In this document: one piece after another, positions 27,105 to 35,568 of the stretch
Position numbering within the stretch: position 1 is the first letter of the stretch
Layout: each line of letters starts with the position of its first letter
Assembly: GCA_964423615.1 (NCBI GenBank)
Contig: CAYRFQ010000032.1
Coordinates: 16,751 to 80,750 of the forward strand
Source: CAYRFQ01 sp964423615
GTDB taxonomy: Bacteria > Planctomycetota > Planctomycetia > Gemmatales > Gemmataceae
DNA: 64,000 nucleotides
Direction: 5' to 3'
The notes under the pieces: generated by a model
What the model saw: only the letters and a program-made list of their open reading frames with translations
Database searches by the model: none
What the model was told of the DNA's origin: nothing
Made by a program: the position numbers and the translations under genes

Positions 27105-27533
27105 ATGGATTTAGACGACATCAAGAAGCGTTTTGTGGAAGAAGTGAAACTTCGTGCTTACGACGACAAATACGTCGATCGAAGCGAAGAGCGAGAAATC
27201 CTCCAGATCGCTCTCCAACAAGGCATCAGTGTCGATTCGGCTCGTTCGGCTCTCGCTCAAGTTTGTGAAAAAGAAGGCTACATCCTCGAAGCTACTGTCA
27301 TTAGGGAAATTGGCGACATGCTCGAGATTCAAGCCGGTAACGACGGCAAGATCGACGAGAAAGAGTACAAAGACGCCGTCGCGTTGTGCCAAAAGAAAAC
27401 CGCTGGTAAGCGTTCGGACGTGCAGTGCAAGCGTATGGTTTTGGAGATCATCGACGAAAAGGCCTACGCTACCAAGTCAGGCATGTTCTCCAACTGGTAT
27501 AAGCGTGCCAAAAAAGAAGTTGGCATAGCGTAA
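27105..27533 (+). CDS. Small acidic/basic helical protein with EF-hand-like loop
   Basis: The protein is 142 aa, highly charged, with no signal peptide. It is predicted to be helical throughout. 'NDGKIDEKEYKDAVALC' resembles an EF-hand loop, and the layout recalls TerB-like helical proteins, though I cannot assign it firmly. A strong AAGGAG 7 nt before the ATG and a clean terminator right after the stop suggest a well-expressed single gene. It is divergent from the MFS gene. Confidence 0.7.
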   Translation: MDLDDIKKRFVEEVKLRAYDDKYVDRSEEREILQIALQQGISVDSARSALAQVCEKEGYILEATVIREIGDMLEIQAGNDGKIDEKEYKDAVALCQKKTAGKRSDVQCKRMVLEIIDEKAYATKSGMFSNWYKRAKKEVGIA

Positions 27534-27569
27534 TACTCGCATCACTGAATCAAAAACAATCTCCTTGAC

Positions 27570-27610
27570 CCCGTGCGAGAGCGCCCCTCGGGCCTTACGC
27601 ACGGGTTTTT
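27570..27610 (+). terminator. Intrinsic terminator
   Basis: CCCGTGCG at 27570-27577 pairs with CGCACGGG at 27598-27605, with an inner GCCC/GGGC stem, followed by TTTTTGTG. It lies 37 bp after the stop of the 27105 gene. Confidence 0.85.
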
Positions 27611-27701
27611 GTGTTTAACTTGAGGCACGGAATTGGTTCTCGTTCGTTTCTGTGATCCGACTCACGCATCTTTAACCGTGCCTCCAAAATCCCTCAAGAC
27701 T

Positions 27702-28397
27702 CTATCGATCCACAAACTGGTCAACTTTTCGCGGATACGGCGCGAAGTGACGGGAAATTTCCTCCGCCATGCGTTTGACGAATTGTCGGCGGAAAATGGG
27801 CTCACTGTGTTCGACAATTTTGTGCCCGTACTTGGGATAGGCCGCGATATAATCGGTGAGATAAACGGGACCAGTCTCCGGTGGCAAGTTTGTGTCCGTC
27901 AACGATAGTTTTATCTCTCCCGTCCCTCTGTAGATCATGTTGTGACTTTTTGGCTCGTACAAACTCATCTTGCGTATCTGCAGTGCGATGACGAAGTCGA
28001 CTTCGAGCTCCTTGCCGATTTCATACATCGTCTTGAGCTCCCAGCCGGGGTGTTCGGCCTTATAATTTCGGATTTTGTAAAACTTAAGAATCTTTACTTC
28101 CTCGCTAGCGTCCTTGAAACGCTTGTTGAGCATTCGCTCGAGTTCTTGTGGCAATTCTTGATCAATACTCAACAGAGAGTGATTCGTTCGACCGTCGGCC
28201 CAAGAAGTAAAGATTGCGACTTTGGGCTTATCCATCTTTTCGGTGATTTCTGTTCCGGAGAGTGGAGGTGCGGGTGTCTCAGGAATAGTAAAAAAAGCAA
28301 TCGTTTGAAGGGGATTGCACCCAAGCGTTGCCGCGCCCAAAAACAACAGCAACCCAATGATCTGCCATCGACAATCCTTCCGCGTCTTTGAATTCAT
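27702..28397 (-). CDS. Lipoprotein of unknown function
   Basis: The protein is 231 aa. The signal 'IIGLLLFLGAATLGCNP' has a lipobox with cysteine near residue 27. The mature part has a nucleotide-hydrolase-like alternation of strands and helices: 'KVAIFTSWADGRTN', 'EVDFVIALQIRKMSLYEP' and 'GTGEIKLSLTD'. This resembles outer-membrane assembly-type lipoproteins of planctomycetes, but no name can be given. A strong GGAGGAG precedes the ATG. It lies last in a minus-strand series with the DUF2752 and dapF genes, starting 39 bp after the DUF2752 stop. Confidence 0.75.
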   Translation of the reverse strand: MNSKTRKDCRWQIIGLLLFLGAATLGCNPLQTIAFFTIPETPAPPLSGTEITEKMDKPKVAIFTSWADGRTNHSLLSIDQELPQELERMLNKRFKDASEEVKILKFYKIRNYKAEHPGWELKTMYEIGKELEVDFVIALQIRKMSLYEPKSHNMIYRGTGEIKLSLTDTNLPPETGPVYLTDYIAAYPKYGHKIVEHSEPIFRRQFVKRMAEEISRHFAPYPRKVDQFVDR

Positions 28398-28436
28398 GGC
28401 TTCTCCTCCGTGAGAAGTCCCGACTCGAAGGGATTC

Positions 28437-29003
28437 TCAAGAGTAATTCATTCGGTATACGAGTACGATCACCCAACGAAGCATCATCAACACAACGAAC
28501 CCAACCAACAGGCGACAAAACGTCAACTCCATCGATTTGATGCCGAACGGTCGACCCCGATGAGCGCTGTAAATTGCCCACGGAATGTAAGCGAGAGACA
28601 CCAAAGCAAGCATGGTCCCGACGAAGTTCGCCCGGCAAGAGTTCACCAAGTCGCCTTCCATGAGCAAGGCAAAACTCGTTGTCATCCCACACGAGGGGCA
28701 AGGCAAACCGCCGTTAACGACCTTTCCTGTAGTCACCTTGAACGTACAAGGTTCGAGCCCCATCTGGGTATGGGTACCTTCGATTCGGGCCGTACCGTCC
28801 TCGTTGTACGGATCAAGCCAAATGGCGATGCCGAAGATGCCTACGAGAAACACCACGATCGAAATCAAGGCAAATCGCACGAAAAAATGCAATTTGCGAT
28901 CTCTCTCGAATTCTTCTTCGGCGTCGAAATCGTCGACTCGTTCGATCGGTTCTTTTTGTGATGAAAGTGGGGGGACGATAGCCAGATCCTCACACGAAAT
29001 CAA
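28437..29003 (-). CDS. DUF2752-domain membrane protein
   Basis: The protein is about 188 aa. It has a membrane helix ('FVRFALISIVVFLVGIFGIAIWL'), then the DUF2752 signature 'CPSCGMTTSFALLMEGDL', followed by two further helices ('FVGTMLALVSLAYIPWAIY' and 'FCRLLVGFVVLMMLRWVIVLVY'). The two signature cysteines could bind metal. The start is unclear: the annotated first codon is TTG with no clear ribosome binding site, so the true start may be some residues downstream. It is co-oriented with dapF upstream (72-bp gap) and the lipoprotein downstream. Confidence 0.8.
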   Translation of the reverse strand: MISCEDLAIVPPLSSQKEPIERVDDFDAEEEFERDRKLHFFVRFALISIVVFLVGIFGIAIWLDPYNEDGTARIEGTHTQMGLEPCTFKVTTGKVVNGGLPCPSCGMTTSFALLMEGDLVNSCRANFVGTMLALVSLAYIPWAIYSAHRGRPFGIKSMELTFCRLLVGFVVLMMLRWVIVLVYRMNYS

Positions 29004-29075
29004 GGGGAAACGAGTGGAGAGAAGGTGTTCCTCTGGATTTTAGAATGGAGCACGGCCTCCAAGGCACTATTGCGG

Positions 29076-29936
29076 TTAGCCGCACCACTCACCGCTGAAC
29101 ACCTCAACGGCAGGCCCGGTCATATACACATGATTGTCTGCCTCTGACCAGTGCAAACGCAGATCGCCACCAGGAAGATGGGCAATGATTTCACGGCCGG
29201 TACGTCCCGTCAGCACTCCCGCGACTGCGACCGCACAGGCACCTGTACCACAAGCAAGCGTTTCGCCTGACCCGCGCTCCCAAACTCGCAGTGTGACTTC
29301 CGTCGGAGAATCGACCCGCACGAATTCGACATTGATCCGATTCGGGAAGACTTCAGCGACTTCAACCTTCGGACCAACGCCAAGAACTAGCTCATCGGTA
29401 ATCGCCTCGACGAAGGTGATGCAGTGAGGATTGCCCATGGAGACGCAGGTGACACTGAAGTCGAAGCCAGGAAGCGAAACGTTGGTGGGTGGGTTGCCTT
29501 CGAGTTTGGTGGGAATCTTATCGGCTTCGAGGATCGGCTCACCCATGTCGACACAGACTTGTTGGACCTTTCCATCAGACACCTCGCATTCGAGAGTCAG
29601 AACGCCGTTCCCCGTTTCGATTGTCAGCGGTGATTTTCTGGCGATGCCGTGATCGTAGACGTACTTGGCAACACAGCGCACCCCATTTCCACACATCTCG
29701 GCTTCGCTCCCGTCAGCATTAAACATCCGCATCTTGGCATCCGCCCGTTCCGAGGGACAGATCAAGATCAGTCCGTCTCCTCCCACCCCAAAATGGCGGT
29801 CGCTAATTGTGCGTGCTGTTTCCACCAGGTTCAGAGGAGGTTTATTATGGAAACAGTCGACATAGACGTAGTCGTTCCCGGCCCCTTGCATTTTTGTAAA
29901 CCGGACAATTTGTGTGGAAGGTTCGTGTTGGAGCAT
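29076..29936 (-). CDS. dapF: Diaminopimelate epimerase
   Basis: The protein is about 286 aa, the normal length. It converts LL- to meso-diaminopimelate for lysine and peptidoglycan precursor synthesis in the cytoplasm. The two catalytic cysteines are in 'EMCGNGVRCVAKYV' (C82) and 'GETLACGTGACAVAV' (C229). The N-terminal 'FTKMQGAGNDYVYVD' and central 'VSMGNPHCITFV' are also family landmarks. I chose the ATG at 29936, which has GAGGA 8 nt upstream; the frame stays open 36 codons further but that part is not protein-like. Its presence supports a complete lysine/DAP pathway. It is first in a minus-strand series with the DUF2752 gene. Confidence 0.95.
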   Translation of the reverse strand: MLQHEPSTQIVRFTKMQGAGNDYVYVDCFHNKPPLNLVETARTISDRHFGVGGDGLILICPSERADAKMRMFNADGSEAEMCGNGVRCVAKYVYDHGIARKSPLTIETGNGVLTLECEVSDGKVQQVCVDMGEPILEADKIPTKLEGNPPTNVSLPGFDFSVTCVSMGNPHCITFVEAITDELVLGVGPKVEVAEVFPNRINVEFVRVDSPTEVTLRVWERGSGETLACGTGACAVAVAGVLTGRTGREIIAHLPGGDLRLHWSEADNHVYMTGPAVEVFSGEWCG

Positions 29937-30173
29937 GTGAGATTTCCTCGAACTCCTGGTGTATCTTGGTTGAGTTCGCTTCAGATCAATGTCGTGGAAA
30001 TAGTCTGCCTCGTCAAAATCACGCGAGACAGATAACCCTCTCACTCCATGATATCAACGAGCCGGAACATGGAGTTTGAAGAAGTTGGGAGAATCAAACT
30101 TCGAAAGTCGGACCGAGTAGAAATCAGTCCCACAGAAAAACAGTGTACAATAACACACTCGAACCGGAAAGGA

Positions 30174-31916
30174 TTAGTTTTGTGCAGGTAACTCGAGAAG
30201 CACTTTGTAATTCGTGAAGGCCATGTAAAGTGCTGTGTAAGCGCTCTCGTCTCCAGGGACAGCCGGAGCAATACGGAGCCCATTCGAGGTCAAATAGTGA
30301 ATGACCTCTTGCACTGGCTGACCTGTACTAACAAACTCTTGGTACTTCTCATTGTGCTCCAAATCACCGAGGTGAATTCCACGAACCGCTGACTTGAGAT
30401 TCACCAAGAATCGCACACCCCGCAAGTAGTCTCCGGCAGAAATTTTCTCGACGCGTTTGGCGAATTGTTTTTCCAGATCGATCAATCTTGCGATAAGGAT
30501 TTGAGACTCGTCGGTCGTATCCAAACCCTCAGTTCTTTGGGTGACGATTTGGTGTAACCGGGATGTGAGATCTCGTCGGTGTTTGTCGTTCAATACCGTT
30601 TCCAGGGCTGGGGGCCATTGAATCTTCCCGGTGGATCGTATGAGACCCACGTTCCCGAATGCTTTGGTCACGGTGATCTGACCAAGCGTGTCGGCGCTGA
30701 CAGGAGGGGTGTCGGTTTCGATCTTAAGGTCGCGCACCCGCCGAAAATCGCGTAGCAGACGATTCAGGGCGTAACCAGAATACACATCACTTGAACTAAC
30801 CTGATTCTGGAATTTTCGAAAGCGTTCCCGGGCCGACTCCCACCTCCGGTCCTTAAACTTCTCAAACTTGGGACACATGTAAGGAGCATAGTGTTTCTGA
30901 ATTCGGGCCGTGGGTTGGTAGGGACTGAACCACATTTTCTCGTGAGCGTGGAGTTTGTCGACGTCCCGATTGGCGTAGAAGTTCGCTTTCGGGGCTGATG
31001 CTTTGATCATCCGGGCCGGACGCTTTCCGCGGTAATTCCCCATTCCGCCACGAGAATAACGGACGGGAGCATAGTTTCCACAAACAACATTCATGGCCTG
31101 GATGCTCTGCAGACAAGCTCGAGCGTCTTCCGTCTTAGGGTGTTCGGGTCCCTTGACTTTATCCAAAAGTTTGACGACTTCTTGTTGTTTGGCTTCGGCC
31201 ATCGTAAATTCTTCGTTTTCGACGTAATACCGCGCCAGGTGCTCGTTGACTTGGGCGAGGACGATCTCTTTTGGCAAATCATCGTCAGCGCTGGCGAGTT
31301 CGATGCGACCCTTGCCTAAACGCCTTGCGTTGAACTTAGGCTCACTGTTTCTTTGGCGAAGCTGAACCAAAAGCTGTTCGTTTTCGGCTAATGCATCTCG
31401 CAACTTGGTTTCTGTGGAGACCTTGGCTTCTCGGGCCGCAACCAGCTTGGCTTGGACAATTTGCTGACGTTGTGAATTGGCTCTTGCAGTTAGATTGCTC
31501 GTAGGAGCGATAGAATCGTTCTCTGCGTTCTCGTAAATTTTCCCTGACCAAAAACCTATTCCAAACAGCAAACAGGCAGCCGTTGCCCAGCTTGCAGCTT
31601 GCAACACCAAGAGCTTTGATGCCTTCTTGGGCGTTTCCGCACGGCGAAATGGAATCGTTTCCGGGATAGTATGGTCGGAACTGTGTGGGGTCACTGCGAG
31701 AACATCACTAACACACTCAAGCAAAAGTCCTAGCTCAGGATGCTTCTGCAGGGCTTCTTCGATTTGCACAACTTCGTCTGACGAACATTCTCCGGCCAGA
31801 TAACGCCCAAGCACAAGATTATCCAAGTCGCCCCAGGCGACCTTTTGGTCAGCGCGATACGCCTCCAGTTCCTGGGCCACACGATTCCATTGTTGTGCGT
31901 CGTCTTGAGTTGCCAT
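30174..31916 (-). CDS. Anti-sigma-like membrane protein with long extracytoplasmic domain
   Basis: The protein is about 580 aa. Residues 25-75 resemble the N-terminal domain of planctomycete anti-sigma regulators ('LDNLVLGRYLAGECSSDEVVQIEEALQKHPEL') but without the zinc-binding Cys/His set. A single membrane helix lies at about 102-125 ('LLVLQAASWATAACLLFGIGFW'). A coiled coil, a TPR-like piece ('FTMAEAKQQEVVKLLDKVKGPEHPKTEDA') and a large unfamiliar C-terminal domain follow. It could be a transmembrane regulator, but no sigma-factor gene is adjacent. It is a single gene on the minus strand. Confidence 0.75.
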   Translation of the reverse strand: MATQDDAQQWNRVAQELEAYRADQKVAWGDLDNLVLGRYLAGECSSDEVVQIEEALQKHPELGLLLECVSDVLAVTPHSSDHTIPETIPFRRAETPKKASKLLVLQAASWATAACLLFGIGFWSGKIYENAENDSIAPTSNLTARANSQRQQIVQAKLVAAREAKVSTETKLRDALAENEQLLVQLRQRNSEPKFNARRLGKGRIELASADDDLPKEIVLAQVNEHLARYYVENEEFTMAEAKQQEVVKLLDKVKGPEHPKTEDARACLQSIQAMNVVCGNYAPVRYSRGGMGNYRGKRPARMIKASAPKANFYANRDVDKLHAHEKMWFSPYQPTARIQKHYAPYMCPKFEKFKDRRWESARERFRKFQNQVSSSDVYSGYALNRLLRDFRRVRDLKIETDTPPVSADTLGQITVTKAFGNVGLIRSTGKIQWPPALETVLNDKHRRDLTSRLHQIVTQRTEGLDTTDESQILIARLIDLEKQFAKRVEKISAGDYLRGVRFLVNLKSAVRGIHLGDLEHNEKYQEFVSTGQPVQEVIHYLTSNGLRIAPAVPGDESAYTALYMAFTNYKVLLELPAQN

Positions 31917-32141
31917 GACCGTCCAGTTGTTTGCAAATGATTTGGGATTTGTTTTCTTGAATTGTAGAGACGATGAACATTGGAAGAAGTGCAATAAAAT
32001 ATGAACTTTTTCTGAGAATTTGGTGTCAAGACGTGTTTTCCAAGTCGTCACGAGCAATCGGAAAGCACATGGAGCCAGTTTCCGAGCGATTTTCGGTTTT
32101 GTAACCCATTAGACCGAAAATCACTCGGACCCGTACAAGAA

Positions 32142-33329
32142 TCACTGATCTTGTTGGTGCAATATCAGGTCGTAGGTCGGTCGGACTGTACCGTCTCGGA
32201 AAAACACACCATCCGTCGATAAAGCAGCACAATCGTTCGACTTCGTTCGGCGTTCGAACCGGCAAGACAATTTGTTGATACCCCAAGCTGCTAACGAACG
32301 CACTTCACCGACTTCACTGATGCCATTGCCGTTGCGGTCTCGCCAAATTGCTAACCCCTTTAGTTCGGTTCCAGTCAGGAACCCATCGCGGTTGTCGTCG
32401 AGACTCTCCAAGGCCCGGTAACCATTCTCCCAAAACATCCAAAACGTGACGTTTCCGAATAACTGCAAACCCGACGTAATCTTCTTATCTCCGAGTTGAT
32501 CGTACACGAGCCAACCGGCGTTCGGTCGTATCCACGTCCATTTCTTTTTCAGGCCAGAACCGTCCGCGTCAAACACCACAGAGGCTTTTCGGTCGAGCAT
32601 GGCTCGTAAGTCCACCTCGTTCTGTAACGGAATCGCAATGGGCGTAATTGGTCGCGGGAGCCGCTTGAGTTTCGCTACCCGTGCCCCGAGCGTCCGAATT
32701 TCTTCGGCATCGTTTTCGTTGTCGAGCAATGGAATCAAATACGTCGCAGCTTCCACAGTAATGTAGTTGCCACCAAGCCGACCAGCTCTGAGTTTGCCTT
32801 CCTTCTTCCAGGCTTTTTCCAGGACAGCACGGTACTCCTTGATGGCCTGGTCTTTCTTACCCGATTGTTCGACCAACCAGGCACGACCAAGCATTGCGGG
32901 GAGGTAGTCTTTCTTGAGTTTGATGACGTTGTCGTACTCCGCCATTGCTTTCTTGAGATACTCTTGGGCAATCTCTTGTTCTCCCGGAGTACCCTTTTTG
33001 ACTTTCTTGGCGAACGGAAGTGCACCTGGCGTATATCCAAACCAGGCTCCTCGCTCGAGTTTGTTCCGTTGGACCTTGATGGTGTCGGACTTCACCGCGT
33101 AGGTCATCGCCAAGGCTCGAGCCAAGTTGAACCGAAGGGCCACGTTCTTGGGATTGGTTTTGATCTCCTCCTCCAGATTCTTGACGAGTCGCTGAACGGG
33201 GATTTGCATCAAGTCTGGCCGAAGAAACCGAGCTTGCGCTGAGGGCAAAGATCCCGTGAGCGAGAAAACGGCGACTAGAAGGGTGGCGATTCTGACAACA
33301 CTAGTGGACACGAAGGATGTCTGTCCCAT
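32142..33329 (-). CDS. Exported TPR protein with C-terminal EF-hand-like calcium loop
   Basis: The protein is about 395 aa. A signal peptide ('VVRIATLLVAVFSLTGSLPSAQA') leads into TPR-like helices (about 45-190, for example 'EYDNVIKLKKDYLPAMLGRAWLVEQSGKKDQAIKEYRAVLEKA'). The C-terminal part carries 'FDADGSGLKKKW' and then 'LDDNRDGFLTGTELKGLAIWRDRNGNGISEVGEV', two consecutive DxDxDG-type calcium loops as found in planctomycete and dockerin-like proteins. It is probably periplasmic. GGAG seven nt before the ATG at 33329 supports the start. The open frame continues upstream through the repeat element, which is not coding. Confidence 0.82.
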   Translation of the reverse strand: MGQTSFVSTSVVRIATLLVAVFSLTGSLPSAQARFLRPDLMQIPVQRLVKNLEEEIKTNPKNVALRFNLARALAMTYAVKSDTIKVQRNKLERGAWFGYTPGALPFAKKVKKGTPGEQEIAQEYLKKAMAEYDNVIKLKKDYLPAMLGRAWLVEQSGKKDQAIKEYRAVLEKAWKKEGKLRAGRLGGNYITVEAATYLIPLLDNENDAEEIRTLGARVAKLKRLPRPITPIAIPLQNEVDLRAMLDRKASVVFDADGSGLKKKWTWIRPNAGWLVYDQLGDKKITSGLQLFGNVTFWMFWENGYRALESLDDNRDGFLTGTELKGLAIWRDRNGNGISEVGEVRSLAAWGINKLSCRFERRTKSNDCAALSTDGVFFRDGTVRPTYDLILHQQDQ

Positions 33330-33477
33330 GAGAGTTCTCCAGGTGCGGCAAAAGGGCGAGAACGAATGTGTGTGCTGGGTTCGTTGTATTATTGAAAACT
33401 GCGCGGCCAATGAACCAAAGTAGTAGGCCCCATCGGTGTGCTGTCCGTTTCTTCGGAGGGGTTGGCCACGGCACATG

Positions 33478-33880
33478 GTGAACGCGAGCGGAATGACTGT
33501 CCAATTTTTCTTGAAAAAAACTTGCCGAATTTCCACCCCAAGATCTCCTCCAGTCCAAGACCTCTCAATTTGGCAACAAAAACCGGTCGAAAAATGACAG
33601 AAACCTGCGCTAAAACTGCAGTAAACTTGTAGTAAACCTGCAGTAAACCTGCGCCTTTCTTGCACCTTTTTGACACCTCTCGTTTTCCACATATCCTTAC
33701 AAATCAATGACTTATGGAAAACGACCCTCGAAAAATCGTCATTTTGGCGCTTTTTCGAGTATTTAGACCGCTCTCGGGCGCACCTACCCATAATACAATA
33801 GGGTTGGACGCCGTGCCATTTTCAGAAAAATCGTCGAATTTCCAAAATTCACCAATTGGACCACGAAATCGATTTCTCTT
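33478..33880 (-). repeat. Dispersed intergenic element, copy B
   Basis: This is the reverse-complement counterpart of the element at about 3190-3590. On the minus strand it shows the same blocks in the same order, including 'cctattgtattatggg' (near 33790), 'gggtcgttttccataag' (near 33725), 'cgagaggtgtca' and 'gaccggtttttgttg'. Both copies are in intergenic DNA. The divergence between them suggests an old duplication or two members of a larger family. Confidence 0.75.
33578..33654 (-). repeat. Array of seven 11-bp units (copy B)
   Basis: Seven 11-bp units read on the minus strand, from gcgcaggttta (33644-33654) to gaccggttttt (33578-33588). The last two units (tgtcatttttc, gaccggttttt) match the last two of copy A in position, whereas the internal units differ. 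Both arrays therefore keep the same total length of 77 bp. Confidence 0.8.
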
Positions 33881-34024
33881 CGAGTGCTCCTGTAACTTGG
33901 TCCCCTGGCTCCGCCTCGGAACGGCTGCTTGCACGGTTCCGCCCTAATCGAGACCATCAACAGAACGGCCACCGATCCATTCCATGGTCATCCCTGATCC
34001 AAATCGGCCCCACGGAGCCTTGCC

Positions 34025-35122
34025 ATGTCCAGTGACCACGTCACTCAATTCGAACGCCTCACGCCCGACGACATTCGTAGTTACGATCCTCAACAACTCG
34101 CTGCCGCCGCCAACTCTCTTGTTTCTGAGTATCCCGAGCACACGCAACTCGAACTGGCCCAACGAGACGATTTGCTACGGTTGGCAACAGTCCTCGAACG
34201 CGTCGAGAGCATCCACGCCAGGCATCCGGCAGTCCTGTTCGTGCTGGCCTTGGCCCTGGGGAAAGCGGGAGAATTCGAGCGAGCCATTGAAGCGGGTCGA
34301 CGAAACTACGATCATCATCCGGGTTGGCTCGCAGGCGTCTCTTTGGCGAACGCATATCGACGCAGTGGCGATCTTCGGCCTGCCATCGAAATGTTCCGCA
34401 AATCCGTCGAACACGATCCCACCAAGTATCAATCCCTGCTCGACGTGGGCGACCTGAGCGTGTTGGACGGACAAATCCAACAAGGACTCCAAGCCTACGA
34501 AGAGGTTTTGTCGAGGGAACCCCGACAGCCGTGGGCCTTGGCGTCGACATACTATTGTCGGTACCGTTTGACCAACGATCAGGAGTGGCTCGACAAGCTC
34601 AATGACATGGCGATGTCGTCGGAACCAGAGATGGAGCCAGGCATCAACCGAGCCCTCAAGTTGCTCGACGAAATGGGATTGGAACTTCCCATTCCGGACG
34701 AACACCGAGACGTTTGGCTGGCGACTCGCATACTCCAAAGGATGGACCCGGACCAGGACGATGTCGTCGATGAGATCGTGGCGGCCGGTATTGCAGACCG
34801 GAAACGGGCCGCCAGGCTTGGTCAGATGATTCCCATTGCGTGGGGTCGGTTGTTGTTAGAATCGATGGGTGTTTCCGCCCCGAAAAGCTACCTGGGCTGG
34901 AATCCCGAAACCGGAACATCGACCGAACGGCAGTTTGACAACGACCCTCTTTACCAAGAAATCCAGGCCGTGTTGCCGACTGCTTGCGCCCAAGCCACAC
35001 AGGAACAAGCTCAACGAATGCTTCTGCGAAGTGCCGAAGTCAGTGCCTTGAATCAGGCGTTGGACCAAGGCGCCGACCCGCGAGATTTGGTGCTGAGCCA
35101 ACCAATGTTGATTTCGGATTAG
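34025..35122 (+). CDS. TPR-repeat protein
   Basis: The protein is 365 aa, cytoplasmic. Tetratricopeptide-type helices run through residues 60-190: 'HPAVLFVLALALGKAGEFERAIEAGRR', 'GVSLANAYRRSGDLRPAIEMFRKSVEHDP' and 'DVGDLSVLDGQIQQGLQAYEEVLSREP'. The C-terminal half is unfamiliar. The frame is open with protein-like composition, and the ATG at 34025 is the first in frame. It is likely a protein-interaction scaffold. It lies directly downstream of repeat copy B and is convergent with the gene at 35569. Confidence 0.8.
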   Translation: MSSDHVTQFERLTPDDIRSYDPQQLAAAANSLVSEYPEHTQLELAQRDDLLRLATVLERVESIHARHPAVLFVLALALGKAGEFERAIEAGRRNYDHHPGWLAGVSLANAYRRSGDLRPAIEMFRKSVEHDPTKYQSLLDVGDLSVLDGQIQQGLQAYEEVLSREPRQPWALASTYYCRYRLTNDQEWLDKLNDMAMSSEPEMEPGINRALKLLDEMGLELPIPDEHRDVWLATRILQRMDPDQDDVVDEIVAAGIADRKRAARLGQMIPIAWGRLLLESMGVSAPKSYLGWNPETGTSTERQFDNDPLYQEIQAVLPTACAQATQEQAQRMLLRSAEVSALNQALDQGADPRDLVLSQPMLISD

Positions 35123-35568
35123 AGCATTTCTCGTTGGCATTGGATACAGCGATTTCGGTTTCCAAGTCCTGGGTCCCGCTTGGGTAATCGGATAAACAAG
35201 AGTCGTGTTTTGGTTTCTAGAGCGGTTCACGGTTGTGTTGGGCTCAGGTGTTCCGTTTTCAAAGTCCTTAGATGCCATCCGGAAAGTAAGTTTTTGTTGG
35301 GTATAGAGTTATGTCAACACAGAAATCTTGGAGCTGTTCGTCAGCCTTGGCTTTTTCCTGATAGGAGTGCCCGAAGCATTCCTATCAGTTGTCAGAACTT
35401 GTTGATAACAAACAACTTACTTTCCGGATGGCATCTCACTCGCCCGTCACTCGCAGCCGTGGCGACGAAATAGACATGTTGATTCCGGATAAACGCCCGC
35501 AGCTTCTCGCTGATTTCTGTGAACTTGGTTCCATGTAGTTCTCGCCGGAACGTGGCTCAGTTCCGACT
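35123..35568. other. Intergenic region with foldback element
   Basis: 446 bp between convergent genes. It contains the 165-bp foldback element at 35271-35435 described separately. I see nothing else in it. Confidence 0.4.
35271..35435. repeat. 165-bp foldback element with 22-bp perfect terminal inverted repeats
   Basis: Positions 35271-35292 are perfectly complementary to 35414-35435, and pairing continues inward for six more bases after a one-base bulge. A second hairpin nests inside (CTGATAGGA at 35358-35366 with TCCTATCAG at 35380-35388, loop gtgcccgaagcat). There is no open frame. The shape fits a miniature inverted-repeat element or an extended structured terminator between convergent genes. 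No clear target-site duplication is visible. Confidence 0.75.

Larger units (their letters stand above)
33330..34024. other. Gene-free stretch holding repeat copy B
   Basis: 695 bp between two divergent genes (the TPR/EF-hand gene leftward and the TPR gene rightward). The central ~400 bp are the inverted copy of the dispersed element. The flanks must contain both promoters, but none is evident by eye. Confidence 0.45.
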
